The notes below the pieces were generated by a model. The model was not told where the DNA came from, did no database searches, and worked only from the letters and a program-made list of their open reading frames with translations. The translations under genes and the position numbers were made by a program. Shown in pieces: positions 9,743 to 17,528 of a stretch of DNA of 64,000 nucleotides (position 1 is its first letter; each line of letters begins with the position of its first letter). This DNA is from G963665925 sp050596425 (lineage in GTDB: Bacteria > Bacillota > Clostridia > Peptostreptococcales > Acidaminobacteraceae), in the NCBI RefSeq assembly GCF_050596425.1, contig NZ_CP192292.1, positions 434,001 through 498,000 of the forward strand, written 5' to 3'.

Positions 9743-10737
9743 TGATGGAGCGCGATAAAGAACAAAATGAAAACATACTGGAAATTGATGACTTAAAATT
9801 AAGCCTACCTGTCGGAGCCAAGTACGTTGAAATCCTGCATGGTGTGAGCATTGATGTTAAAAGAGGCAAAATACTGGGCATACTTGGTGAAAGTGGTAGC
9901 GGAAAGACAGTGACCATGACCGCGGCTACGGGGCTTTTAGACCAGGGCTACTGCGATATTCACCAGGGGGGCGCATATTTTCATGGGGAGGATCTTCTCA
10001 AGCAAAATGATAAGGCCCTGGCAAGTATTCGAGGGCGACAGATTGGCTTTGTTTTTCAAAATGCCATTGATTCCATGAACCCTTATAAGAAAGTGAGAGG
10101 TCAACTGGAAGAGGTCTTTAAGCTCCACAATGTCAAAGTGAACGCAAGGAGAATTGAAGAGGCTCTTGAATCTGTGGGCATAAAGGACTCAAAAAGTGTT
10201 CTCAATATGTATCCAAGTCAGTTGAGCGGAGGAATGGCCCAGCGTGTCATGATAGCTATGGCAGGCCTACTCGACCCCGACCTTATTATTGCAGATGAAC
10301 CCACATCGGCCATAGATGCTTCCCTTAGAAAAATGGTTCTGGATCTGTTTATAAGCGTTAAGAAATCAAGGGGGATCAGTATTGCCATGATCACCCATGA
10401 TTTTGATGTGGTGGCTTATGCCTGTGATGACGTGGCTGTTATGTATAGTGGTTTAATTATGGAAAGCGGTCCTAAGACGGCTATCATGAAGCATCCAAGG
10501 CATCCTTATACCGCTGGACTTATAGAGTGCGCTCAGTCCCTTGGAAAAGGAGATATTAATCTATTTGAATTACCAGGGCATCCCCCCTCTCCGCAAGATT
10601 ATGAAAATCTCTGTCCCTTCAAGTCAAGATGTGATCGTGTGGTGAAAGCCTGCACGTCATCCCTGCCACCTGTTAGACAAGTTGGAGTCCAGTCGATTCG
10701 GTGTCACAATCCACTGGAGGTGAAGGTTGATGAATAA
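9742..10737 (+). CDS. Oligopeptide-type ABC transporter ATPase, DppD/OppD-like
   Basis: First cytoplasmic ATPase of the transporter (331 residues). Walker A GESGSGKTV, signature LSGGMAQRV, Walker B DLIIADEPT and the switch His in ITHDFDV are all present. The C-terminal extension carries the Cys pattern CPFKSRCDRVVKACTS plus a late Cys (IRCHNP) that is characteristic of the OppD/DppD family. Start ATG 9742 overlaps the preceding TGA, with GGGAGGGG 7 bases upstream. Substrate class follows from the family: peptides, nickel chelates or similar small ligands. Confidence 0.92.
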   Translation: MMERDKEQNENILEIDDLKLSLPVGAKYVEILHGVSIDVKRGKILGILGESGSGKTVTMTAATGLLDQGYCDIHQGGAYFHGEDLLKQNDKALASIRGRQIGFVFQNAIDSMNPYKKVRGQLEEVFKLHNVKVNARRIEEALESVGIKDSKSVLNMYPSQLSGGMAQRVMIAMAGLLDPDLIIADEPTSAIDASLRKMVLDLFISVKKSRGISIAMITHDFDVVAYACDDVAVMYSGLIMESGPKTAIMKHPRHPYTAGLIECAQSLGKGDINLFELPGHPPSPQDYENLCPFKSRCDRVVKACTSSLPPVRQVGVQSIRCHNPLEVKVDE

Positions 10738-11521
10738 TCCTATTATTGGTGTGAAAGAAGTCAGCAAAACATTTTATGTGAAAGCGGGTCTCTTTGATAA
10801 GCAAAGAAAAGTGAAAGCCGTTAAGAATGTCAGTTTTCAGGTGTACCGAGGAGATTGTTTTGGACTGATTGGCGAGAGTGGATCGGGAAAGACCACGGTG
10901 GGAAATCTCATTTCTAGGATGATTAATGCTGATAGGGGGGACGTGACTTATGAATCAGCGTCTATTTTTGATTATTCTCACCAGGATTTGCAAAAATGGC
11001 GTAAGTCGTTTCAGGTTGTTTTTCAGCAGTCCAGGGAATCACTAGATAGCAAAAGAACGGTTCGTGAAATTATGATAGAACCGCTCCATATCCATAGTGT
11101 TGTTCCTAGGAAAGACTACGAGGTCGAATGCGAGAGGCTTCTTGGTCTTGTGGGCCTGGGTCCCATGTTTATGGACAAGCTTCCAACAGAATTGAGTGGT
11201 GGTCAAAAACAAAGGGTCGGTATTGCAAGGGCCCTGGCTGTTAGACCAGATGTCCTTCTTCTGGATGAACCCTTAAGTGCTCTTGATGTGAGTGTTCAAG
11301 GGCAGGTGATCAATCTGTTGAATCAGTTGAAGACGGATATGAATTTGACCTATATACTTATCACCCATGATTTGAATGTGGTTCGACAAATGTGTAATCG
11401 TGTGGCCATTATGCGTCTGGGGGAAATTGTTGAGATGGGAGAGGTTGAAAAAGTCATGGATATGCCTGATCATGACTACACTAAGAAATTGATAGAAGCC
11501 TCAGAACTGGGGCATGGTTAA
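10730..11521 (+). CDS. Oligopeptide-type ABC transporter ATPase, DppF/OppF-like
   Basis: Second ATPase of the pair (263 residues), with GESGSGKTTVG, LSGGQKQRVGIARAL, DVLLLDEPLSALDVS and ITHDLNVV. It overlaps the DppD-like gene by 8 bases. I choose ATG 10730, which has GGAGGTGA 5 bases upstream, over TTG 10727. It lacks the long C-terminal extension of many OppF proteins and resembles shorter NikE-like members. No substrate-binding protein gene follows; the operon ends here. Confidence 0.92.
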   Translation: MNNPIIGVKEVSKTFYVKAGLFDKQRKVKAVKNVSFQVYRGDCFGLIGESGSGKTTVGNLISRMINADRGDVTYESASIFDYSHQDLQKWRKSFQVVFQQSRESLDSKRTVREIMIEPLHIHSVVPRKDYEVECERLLGLVGLGPMFMDKLPTELSGGQKQRVGIARALAVRPDVLLLDEPLSALDVSVQGQVINLLNQLKTDMNLTYILITHDLNVVRQMCNRVAIMRLGEIVEMGEVEKVMDMPDHDYTKKLIEASELGHG

Positions 11522-11718
11522 GGTGGATCATAAAAGGATTAACACATAAAACATGGGCGGACTGTAAATGTGAGAAGATAAAACCTGCAAGGGATATGCG
11601 GGATGTGACTTATAAATTTTAAGTGTTGGATGGACTCATTTAAAGGAAGATTATAAGGGAACATATTAATATGTACAAAGAGAATATAGAGATTATTTAA
11701 GGAAGAGCCCAAGTGTTG
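11522..11718. other. Intergenic tail after the transporter operon
   Basis: About 200 bases, AT-rich, with only weak hairpin potential. Open frames across it lack a ribosome binding site and recognisable content. It ends in the terminator at 11719. Confidence 0.5.
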
Positions 11719-11753
11719 AAAAAGCATGTTGCAAGTTTGCAATATGCTTTTTT
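11719..11753 (+). terminator. Probable terminator of the transporter operon
   Basis: Arms AAAAAGCAT-G-TTGC and GCAA-T-ATGCTTTTT around a 6-base loop, with one G-T pair, ending in a T6 run. It lies about 200 bases after the last stop. Confidence 0.7.
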
Positions 11754-11877
11754 GCATAGAGGACACATTTGTAAAAGATGGCTCGTAAGATCTTTACATA
11801 GAACAAAAGTGGCTTATAATCATATGTTCAGAACTCAAAACGCTGGTTTTTTAGTGATAACTATTATCATAAAAATG

Positions 11878-11993
11878 CAAGTGAATGCACTTGGTGAATG
11901 ATAGTGCAACATTTTACATGCAATATATTGCACTTGTTGTGAAAACGTTTTTCAGCGCATGCTCAATTCAAAAAAATGGAATGAGTCATTCCA
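11878..11993 (+). promoter_or_regulatory. Cluster of palindromes upstream of the sigma-54 promoter (candidate activator sites)
   Basis: Three inverted repeats lie 45-160 bases before the -24 element: CAAGTG-AATG-CACTTG at 11878-11893; AGTGCAA (11903-11909) pairing with TTGCACT (11928-11934), the second arm overlapping the perfect 14-bp palindrome TGCAATATATTGCA at 11919-11932; and TGGAATGA-G-TCATTCCA at 11977-11993. A near-palindrome TGAAAACGTTTTTCA at 11940-11954 is one base longer than a CcpA cre box. The recurring TGCAA/TTGCA half-sites at enhancer distance suggest binding sites for the sigma-54 activator. The assignment to the 2929 gene is inference. Confidence 0.6.
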
Positions 11994-12037
11994 ATACTTT
12001 GACAGGAAATTATAAATATCATGTCAAAAATAGAAAC

Positions 12038-12055
12038 TTGGCACGCAGCTTGCAC
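12038..12055 (+). promoter_or_regulatory. Sigma-54 (-24/-12) promoter of the buk-ptb block
   Basis: TTGGCAC at 12038-12044 and TTGCAC at 12050-12055 match the consensus TGGCAC-N5-TTGCA exactly. The invariant GG (12040-12041) and GC (12052-12053) are separated by the obligatory 10 bases. Transcription would begin near 12065, about 28 bases before the buk start. Confidence 0.92.
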
Positions 12056-12092
12056 TATATATAAAGCGGAAATACATATGGAGGTGAAGGTT

Positions 12093-13175
12093 TTGGCAAG
12101 AGAGTACGTACTCGCGATAAACCCAGGTTCAACTTCGACAAAGGTTGCTTTGTTCAAGGATCTGGAGAATGTGATCCAAAAGAATTTAAGTCATGGTACA
12201 GATGAACTAGACAAATTTGAGAAAATCACTGACCAGTATGAGTATCGAAAAGACATGATCCTAAGCTGGATGAAAGACGAAGGCTATAGCACGAGTCAAT
12301 TGAAAGCGGTTGTGGGCCGAGGTGGTCTTTTAAAGCCAATGCCAAGTGGCACTTATAAAGTAACAGCACCGATGATTGAAGATCTGAAAATCGGTATTCA
12401 AGGCGAACATGCATCAAATCTTGGCGGCATTATTGCCAGAGCGATTGCAGACGCCGGTGAAGTGGAAGCCTATATAGCGGATCCAGTTGCTGTTGATGAA
12501 TTTGAAGATGTGGCACGCATTTCCGGAATGCCAGATATTAAAAGAAAATCATTGCTTCATGCCCTGAATATTAGAGCCATTGCCCATTCGGTTGCGGCAG
12601 ACAAGGGTGTACACATCAATGACCTGAATTTGGTTGTTGCCCATCTAGGAGGCGGTATCTCTGTCGTGCCTATGCAAAAAGGCAAGATGATCGATGCCAA
12701 CAATGCCAATGAAATGGGACCTTTCAGTCCTGAGAGATCAGGCGGTCTTCCGGTTGGCGATATTGTTAAAATGTGTTTTTCAGGTGAATACACGATGAAG
12801 ACCCTAAAACCTAAATTAAGAGGCAAGGGTGGACTTGTGGCCTACCTGGGAACAAATGATGCAAGAGAAGTCCTAAAGATGATTGAATCTGGTGATGAAA
12901 AAGCCAAACTTGTATTTGAAGCCATGGGGTATCAAATCGCCAAAGAAATAGGTGGTATGGCAACGGCCCTGAAGGGGGATATTGATGCCATTGTACTGAC
13001 AGGTGGCGTGGCTTACTCAGAATACTTAACAAACTATATCAAAGACATGGTGGATTTCATCGCACCGGTAATTATTAAGCCCGGCGAAGATGAAATGACA
13101 GCACTCAATGAAAGTGTTGTACGTGTTCTAAATAATGAGGAAACTCCAAAAATCTATGAGAATGAGGTGAACTAA
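12093..13175 (+). CDS. buk: Butyrate kinase (first copy)
   Basis: Converts butyryl- or branched acyl-phosphate plus ADP to the acid plus ATP. This ASKHA-fold acetate/butyrate kinase opens with AREYVLAINPGSTSTKVALF and carries VVGRGGLLKP, GEHASNLGG, DPVAVDEFEDVARISG, HLGGGISV and GPFSPERSGGLP, all typical of Buk. Length is 360 residues from TTG 12093. This start is preferred because GGAGGTGA lies 5 bases upstream, whereas earlier in-frame starts fall inside the promoter or the binding site itself. It is the first gene after the -24/-12 promoter and is followed one base later by ptb. Confidence 0.93.
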   Translation: MAREYVLAINPGSTSTKVALFKDLENVIQKNLSHGTDELDKFEKITDQYEYRKDMILSWMKDEGYSTSQLKAVVGRGGLLKPMPSGTYKVTAPMIEDLKIGIQGEHASNLGGIIARAIADAGEVEAYIADPVAVDEFEDVARISGMPDIKRKSLLHALNIRAIAHSVAADKGVHINDLNLVVAHLGGGISVVPMQKGKMIDANNANEMGPFSPERSGGLPVGDIVKMCFSGEYTMKTLKPKLRGKGGLVAYLGTNDAREVLKMIESGDEKAKLVFEAMGYQIAKEIGGMATALKGDIDAIVLTGGVAYSEYLTNYIKDMVDFIAPVIIKPGEDEMTALNESVVRVLNNEETPKIYENEVN

Positions 13176-13176
13176 G

Positions 13177-14082
13177 TTGATCACTAATTTTGAAGATCTA
13201 CTAAAAGTTGCAAAGGACCGTGGCCCCAAGACGATTTCTGTAGCCTGTGCCCAGGATTCAGACGTTATGCTTGCTGTTGAGGCTGCCCGTTCACAAGGGA
13301 TTGCAAATGCAATTCTTGTGGGTGATAAAGAAGCTATTGAGAAAATTGCTGGAGACCACAAGATTGATCTTGGCAATTATGAGTTAATCGACATTAAAGA
13401 CATGGCTGAAGCATCACTAAAGGCTGTTGAGCTTGTATCTACTGGCAAGGCGCATATGGTGATGAAGGGGCTCGTTGATACAGCGATTATCCTAAAAGCT
13501 GTTCTGAATAAAGAAGTTGGCCTAAGAACAGGTAATGTTCTAAGCCACGTGGCGGTATTCGATGTGCCAAGTTACCCAAGAATTCTAATGGTAACGGACG
13601 CTGCAATGAATATTGCTCCAGATGTACAAGGTAAGAAGCAGATTCTTGAAAACTCTCTAGTTGTGGCAAATGCACTGGACATCGATGTGCCTAAGGTTGG
13701 CGTGATTTGCGCTAAGGAAAAGGTCAATGAAAAGATGCCGGCGACTGTGGATGCTGCTGAGCTTGTTCGCATGAACGAAGCGGGTGAAATCAAGAACTGT
13801 ATCGTTGGTGGACCATTTGCCCTTGATAATGCAGTTTCAGAGGAAGCTGCTAAAATCAAGAAAATTGACCATCCAGCAGCGGGTAAATGTGACATCCTGC
13901 TTGCTCCAACAATTGAGGCGGGCAATGTTCTGTACAAGGCTCTAAACTTCCTTTGTACAGCTCAAAGTGCAGGCATCATTGTAGGCGCTAAGGCACCAGT
14001 TGTGTTGACATCACGTGCAGATAGTGACGCATCAAAGCTGAATTCTATTGCACTTGGCGTTCTGATGGCAGCAAAAATGTAA
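13177..14082 (+). CDS. ptb: Phosphate butyryltransferase
   Basis: Exchanges CoA for phosphate on butyryl-CoA or branched acyl-CoA, feeding Buk. 301 residues with typical Pta/Ptb features: VMKGLVDTAIILKAVLNKEVG, LSHVAVFDVPSYPRIL and the C-terminal NFLCTAQSAGIIVGAKAP (quoted in parts of the family core). TTG start at 13177 with GAGGTGA about 7 bases upstream. It forms one transcription unit with buk; a 283-base structured gap separates it from the second kinase gene. Confidence 0.92.
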   Translation: MITNFEDLLKVAKDRGPKTISVACAQDSDVMLAVEAARSQGIANAILVGDKEAIEKIAGDHKIDLGNYELIDIKDMAEASLKAVELVSTGKAHMVMKGLVDTAIILKAVLNKEVGLRTGNVLSHVAVFDVPSYPRILMVTDAAMNIAPDVQGKKQILENSLVVANALDIDVPKVGVICAKEKVNEKMPATVDAAELVRMNEAGEIKNCIVGGPFALDNAVSEEAAKIKKIDHPAAGKCDILLAPTIEAGNVLYKALNFLCTAQSAGIIVGAKAPVVLTSRADSDASKLNSIALGVLMAAKM

Positions 14083-14365
14083 TATAAGCCGATCTTATAT
14101 GACGGTGAAATAACACATTATATAAAATATAAAGAGAAAAATGGATTTGATGACTAAAGTGAAGGCTCTCCGGCAAAAGAGCTGGCTTCTAGATCATTGT
14201 CAGGTCCATAATCCCGGCAACTGTCTGGGAATATATATAAAGTCCCGAATACACCAATTCGAGGATGATGAAAAGAGAACGTTTGGGAGAGGCATTAATT
14301 AACGGTTAATAGATCACGTGGTGATCTGAGTCAATGAGGCGGAGAAAACAAAAGGCAGGTGCAAG
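14083..14365 (+). other. Structured leader between ptb and the second buk
   Basis: No gene. Hairpins visible: GAAGGCTCT (14161-14169) with AGAGCTGGCTTC (14178-14189), stem with an internal loop; and a perfect AGATCAC-GTG-GTGATCT at 14311-14327, 39 bases before the start codon. There is no T-run, so these are not ordinary terminators. I recognise no known riboswitch class. Confidence 0.5.
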
Positions 14366-15439
14366 ATGCAAGAATATCGTATTCTAGCGATCAATCCAGG
14401 TTCAACATCTACAAAGATCGCAATTTTTGATAATGACAAATCAGTGTTTGAAGAAACACTTAGACATCCAGCTGAAGAGATCAACAAGTACGACAAGATC
14501 TTTGATCAGTATGACTTTAGAAAGAAAGTGATTCTTGACACTCTAGAAGAAAAGGGAATCAACCTAACTAAACTTTCTGCTGTTGTGGGTCGTGGGGGCC
14601 TACTAAAGCCGATCAAGGGCGGTACGTACAATGTATCAGCTAATATGATTGAAGACCTTAAGGTTGGTGTTCTTGGTGAACATGCATCTAACCTTGGCGG
14701 TATTTTGGCAAATGAAATCGCATCATCACTAAACATTCCATCATTTATTGTTGACCCAGTTGTGGTTGATGAAATGCATGATGTTGCAAGAATTTCTGGT
14801 ATGCCTGAGCTTGAAAGAAAGTCTATCTTCCACGCTCTAAACCAAAAGGCTGTTGCACGTCGTGCGGCTGCTGAAATGAACAAGCCTTATGAAGAATGTA
14901 ATTTTGTTGTGGCTCACATGGGTGGCGGTGTTTCTGTTGGCGCTCATAAGCTGGGTCGCGTAATTGATGTTAATAACGCACTTGATGGTGAGGGTCCATT
15001 TAGTCCTGAGCGTGCTGGCGGTCTACCTGTTGGTGATCTTGCAAAGCTATGTTTCTCAGGCAAATACACACTTGCTGAAATCAAGAAGCTGATTAAGGGT
15101 AATGGCGGTCTTGTGGCTTACCTGAATACGAATGACGGTCGAGAAGTAAATAAGATGATTGAAGCGGGCAACAAGGACGCTGAAGTGATCTACAAGGCAA
15201 TGGCTTACCAAATTTCAAAAGAAATTGGTGCATGTGCGGCTGTGCTTCAGGGTAAGATTGATGGCATCATCCTAACTGGCGGTATCGCTTATGACAAGCA
15301 ATTCGTGCAGTGGATCAGCGACAGCGTTGAGTTCATGGGCAAAGTGATTGTTTATCCAGGTGAAGACGAAATGAAAGCTCTTGCTGAGGGCGGACTTCGT
15401 GTTCTTAAGGGTGAAGAAACAGCTCAAGAATACAAGTAA
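14366..15439 (+). CDS. buk2: Butyrate kinase (second copy)
   Basis: Paralogue of the kinase at 12093, 357 residues, with the same motif series: LAINPGSTSTKIAIF, VVGRGGLLKP, GEHASNLGG, DPVVVDEMHDVARISG, HMGGGVSVG, GPFSPERAGGLP. ATG start preceded by GGCAGGTG. Codon choice is strongly biased (many CTA/CTT Leu, AAG Lys, GGT Gly), like the vor genes downstream and unlike the first copy, which suggests higher expression. It may favour branched acyl-phosphates produced from VOR products; that preference is inferred from position only. Confidence 0.93.
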   Translation: MQEYRILAINPGSTSTKIAIFDNDKSVFEETLRHPAEEINKYDKIFDQYDFRKKVILDTLEEKGINLTKLSAVVGRGGLLKPIKGGTYNVSANMIEDLKVGVLGEHASNLGGILANEIASSLNIPSFIVDPVVVDEMHDVARISGMPELERKSIFHALNQKAVARRAAAEMNKPYEECNFVVAHMGGGVSVGAHKLGRVIDVNNALDGEGPFSPERAGGLPVGDLAKLCFSGKYTLAEIKKLIKGNGGLVAYLNTNDGREVNKMIEAGNKDAEVIYKAMAYQISKEIGACAAVLQGKIDGIILTGGIAYDKQFVQWISDSVEFMGKVIVYPGEDEMKALAEGGLRVLKGEETAQEYK

Positions 15440-15458
15440 GATAATAGGACAGGTGAAA

Positions 15459-16139
15459 ATGAACATGTTAAGTGATAATCGTATTCGTCTTATAGTGGGC
15501 CACTATGGTAGCGGTAAAACAGAATTTGCTGTGAATTACACAATGAAACTTGCTGGACTTGGTCGAAAAGTTGCAATTGCAGATATGGATATTGTAAATC
15601 CTTATTTTAGATCAAGAGAGAAAGCTCAGATGATGGAAGACGCAGGCGTTCGTGTGATCAGTGGTGCAAGAGGCCATGCTGCTAATCTGGCTCTACCAAT
15701 GTTGACGGCAGAAGTACAAGCACCGTTACAAGATCATTCCTATGACCTTGTTATCGATATCGGTGGTGATGCAGCGGGTGCGACAGCAGCATCTCAGTAC
15801 AAGCGGTACTTCATAAATGGCGATTATGACATGTTTTGTGTTATTAACCGTTATAGGACGGAGACGTCGACTCTTGAAGGCTGTATGTACCATATAAAGA
15901 CGATTGAAGCGACTCTTGGAGCTAAGGTGACTGGTCTGATCAATACGACGCATATGCTTAGAGAAACAACTGTCGAAGATGTTCTATACGGACAAGAACT
16001 TGTTGAAAAAGTGTCAAAAGAGCTGGATATTCCGGTTCGTTATGTGGCTTCCCTAGAAGATGTTGCAAAGCAACTTCCAGAGGATTTAAGTGGTGAAGTA
16101 TTCCCACTTCAAATGTACATGCGACCTGATTGGCTCTAG
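15459..16139 (+). CDS. P-loop ATPase of the CobQ/MinD-like type linked to vor
   Basis: 226 residues from ATG 15459 (GGACAGGTGA upstream). It has a deviant Walker A in VGHYGSGKTEFAVNY, then a KVAIADMDIVNPYFRSRE switch region and DLVIDIGGDAAGA, resembling SIMIBI-class ATPases that load metals or cofactors. It lies between buk2 and the VOR ferredoxin subunit in the same direction. A role in maturing or regulating the iron-sulfur oxidoreductase is plausible but unproven. Upstream in-frame ATGs would overlap the kinase and lack a binding site. Confidence 0.75.
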   Translation: MNMLSDNRIRLIVGHYGSGKTEFAVNYTMKLAGLGRKVAIADMDIVNPYFRSREKAQMMEDAGVRVISGARGHAANLALPMLTAEVQAPLQDHSYDLVIDIGGDAAGATAASQYKRYFINGDYDMFCVINRYRTETSTLEGCMYHIKTIEATLGAKVTGLINTTHMLRETTVEDVLYGQELVEKVSKELDIPVRYVASLEDVAKQLPEDLSGEVFPLQMYMRPDWL

Positions 16140-16155
16140 ACCTAAATAATAATAG

Positions 16156-16183
16156 ACCTGGAATATTCATGGATATTCCAGGT
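16156..16183 (+). promoter_or_regulatory. Perfect 11-bp hairpin before vorD
   Basis: ACCTGGAATAT / ATATTCCAGGT around the 6-base loop TCATGG, starting 17 bases after the ATPase stop and ending 17 bases before the vorD ribosome binding site. No T-run follows, so it is more likely an mRNA processing or stability element, or an operator, than a terminator. Confidence 0.6.
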
Positions 16184-16213
16184 GATATACCGAAAAATAA
16201 GGAGGGTATAAAC

Positions 16214-16438
16214 GTGGCTGCAAAAGGTAAAGTAATATTTAACGAAGATATTTGCAAAGGCTGTGGTCTTTGTACAACAGCTTGCCCAGTTAAGATCATG
16301 ACGCTTGATACAGACCGTATCAACAAGAAGGGCTACCACCCAGCAACTGTAACAGATATGGACAAGTGCATCGGATGTGCAAACTGTGCAATGATGTGTC
16401 CGGATTGCGTTATTACTGTCGAAAGAGAAATGGTATAA
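16214..16438 (+). CDS. vorD: 2-Ketoisovalerate:ferredoxin oxidoreductase, ferredoxin-like delta subunit
   Basis: 74 residues with two [4Fe-4S] motifs, CKGCGLCTTACPV and CIGCANCAMMCPDC. It passes electrons from the thiamine centre to external ferredoxin. GTG start at 16214 with GGAGGG 7 bases upstream; the longer in-frame reading from 16130 has no binding site and overlaps the ATPase gene. Confidence 0.92.
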   Translation: MAAKGKVIFNEDICKGCGLCTTACPVKIMTLDTDRINKKGYHPATVTDMDKCIGCANCAMMCPDCVITVEREMV

Positions 16439-16463
16439 GGATAGCAGGGAGGAAACAACTAAA

Positions 16464-17528
16464 ATGGCTAAAGTGCTTATGAAAGGTAACGAAGCAATTG
16501 GTGCAGCTGCTATTAAAGCAGGATGTAAATACTTCTTCGGTTACCCAATCACACCTCAAAATGAAATTCCTGAGTATATGTCAAAAGAAATGCCAAAGAA
16601 TGACGGCGTATTCCTACAGGCAGAATCAGAAGTTGCAGCAATTAACATGGTATACGGTGCTGCTGGCGCCGGTGCTCGAGTAATGACATCTTCATCTTCA
16701 CCAGGTATTGCTCTGAAGCAAGAAGGTATCACATATATCGCAGGTGCAGAACTACCTGCAGTTATTATCAATATCGTTCGTGGTGGCCCAGGTCTAGGTG
16801 GTATCCAGCCTGCACAGTCTGACTACAACCAGGTAACTCGTGGTGGTGGTAATGGCGATTACAAGCTTCTAACATATGCACCAGCAAATCTTCAGGAAAT
16901 GGTTGACCTGGTTCAAGAAGCTTTCGATCTAGCTGACTTCTACCGTAACCCAGTTATGGTTGTTGGTGACGGTATGATCGGTCAAATGATGGAGCCTATC
17001 GAGTTCAAGGAAATCAAGTCTGGTAAGACGCTTCCTGAAAAAGACTGGGCAACAACTGGTACAAAGGGTTCAAGAAAGCCAAACATCATTAACTCTCTAG
17101 CGCTTGATCCTCAAGATCTAGAAGACCACAACATCAAGCTTCAAAACAAGTACGATGCAATGCGTCGTGATGAAGTTCGCTATGAAGAATACAATATGGA
17201 AAATGCTGAAATCGTATGCGTTGCTTACGGTACAACATCTCGTATTGTTAAGAATGCAATCGATGCACTTAAAGAAGAAGGCATCAATGTTGGTCTTATT
17301 CGCCCAATCACTCTATGGCCTTTCCCAATGAAGCCATTCGCAGACATTCCTGCAACTGCTAAAGGTATCCTTACAGTTGAAATGTCTATGGGTCAGATGA
17401 TTGATGATGTTAAGATTGCTAATGAAGGTCGTCTACCAGTTGATTTCTACGGTCGTTCTGGCGGTATGATTCCGGAGCCAGATGCGATTAAAGAAAAGAT
17501 CAGAGAAATGGTCGGAGGTGCAAAATAA
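16464..17528 (+). CDS. vorB: 2-Ketoisovalerate:ferredoxin oxidoreductase, alpha-type subunit
   Basis: 354 residues. The N-terminal pyruvate:ferredoxin oxidoreductase domain (KGNEAIGAAAIKAGCKYFFG, YPITPQNEIPEYM, QAESEVAAINMVYGAAGAG) and the transketolase-C-like end (VGLIRPITLWPFP) match VorB/KorA proteins. With VorA, VorC and VorD it oxidatively decarboxylates branched 2-oxo acids to acyl-CoA. The ptb/buk context favours VOR over 2-oxoglutarate oxidoreductase. The stop overlaps the vorA start by one base. Strong optimal-codon bias. Confidence 0.9.
   Translation: MAKVLMKGNEAIGAAAIKAGCKYFFGYPITPQNEIPEYMSKEMPKNDGVFLQAESEVAAINMVYGAAGAGARVMTSSSSPGIALKQEGITYIAGAELPAVIINIVRGGPGLGGIQPAQSDYNQVTRGGGNGDYKLLTYAPANLQEMVDLVQEAFDLADFYRNPVMVVGDGMIGQMMEPIEFKEIKSGKTLPEKDWATTGTKGSRKPNIINSLALDPQDLEDHNIKLQNKYDAMRRDEVRYEEYNMENAEIVCVAYGTTSRIVKNAIDALKEEGINVGLIRPITLWPFPMKPFADIPATAKGILTVEMSMGQMIDDVKIANEGRLPVDFYGRSGGMIPEPDAIKEKIREMVGGAK

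Noticed and set aside
11713..11901. 62-codon open frame after the transporter operon
   Set aside because: It begins inside the terminator, has no ribosome binding site and shows no recognisable protein features.
12021..12092. Upstream start for buk
   Set aside because: The -24/-12 promoter lies inside this stretch, and the GGAGGTGA site points to TTG 12093.
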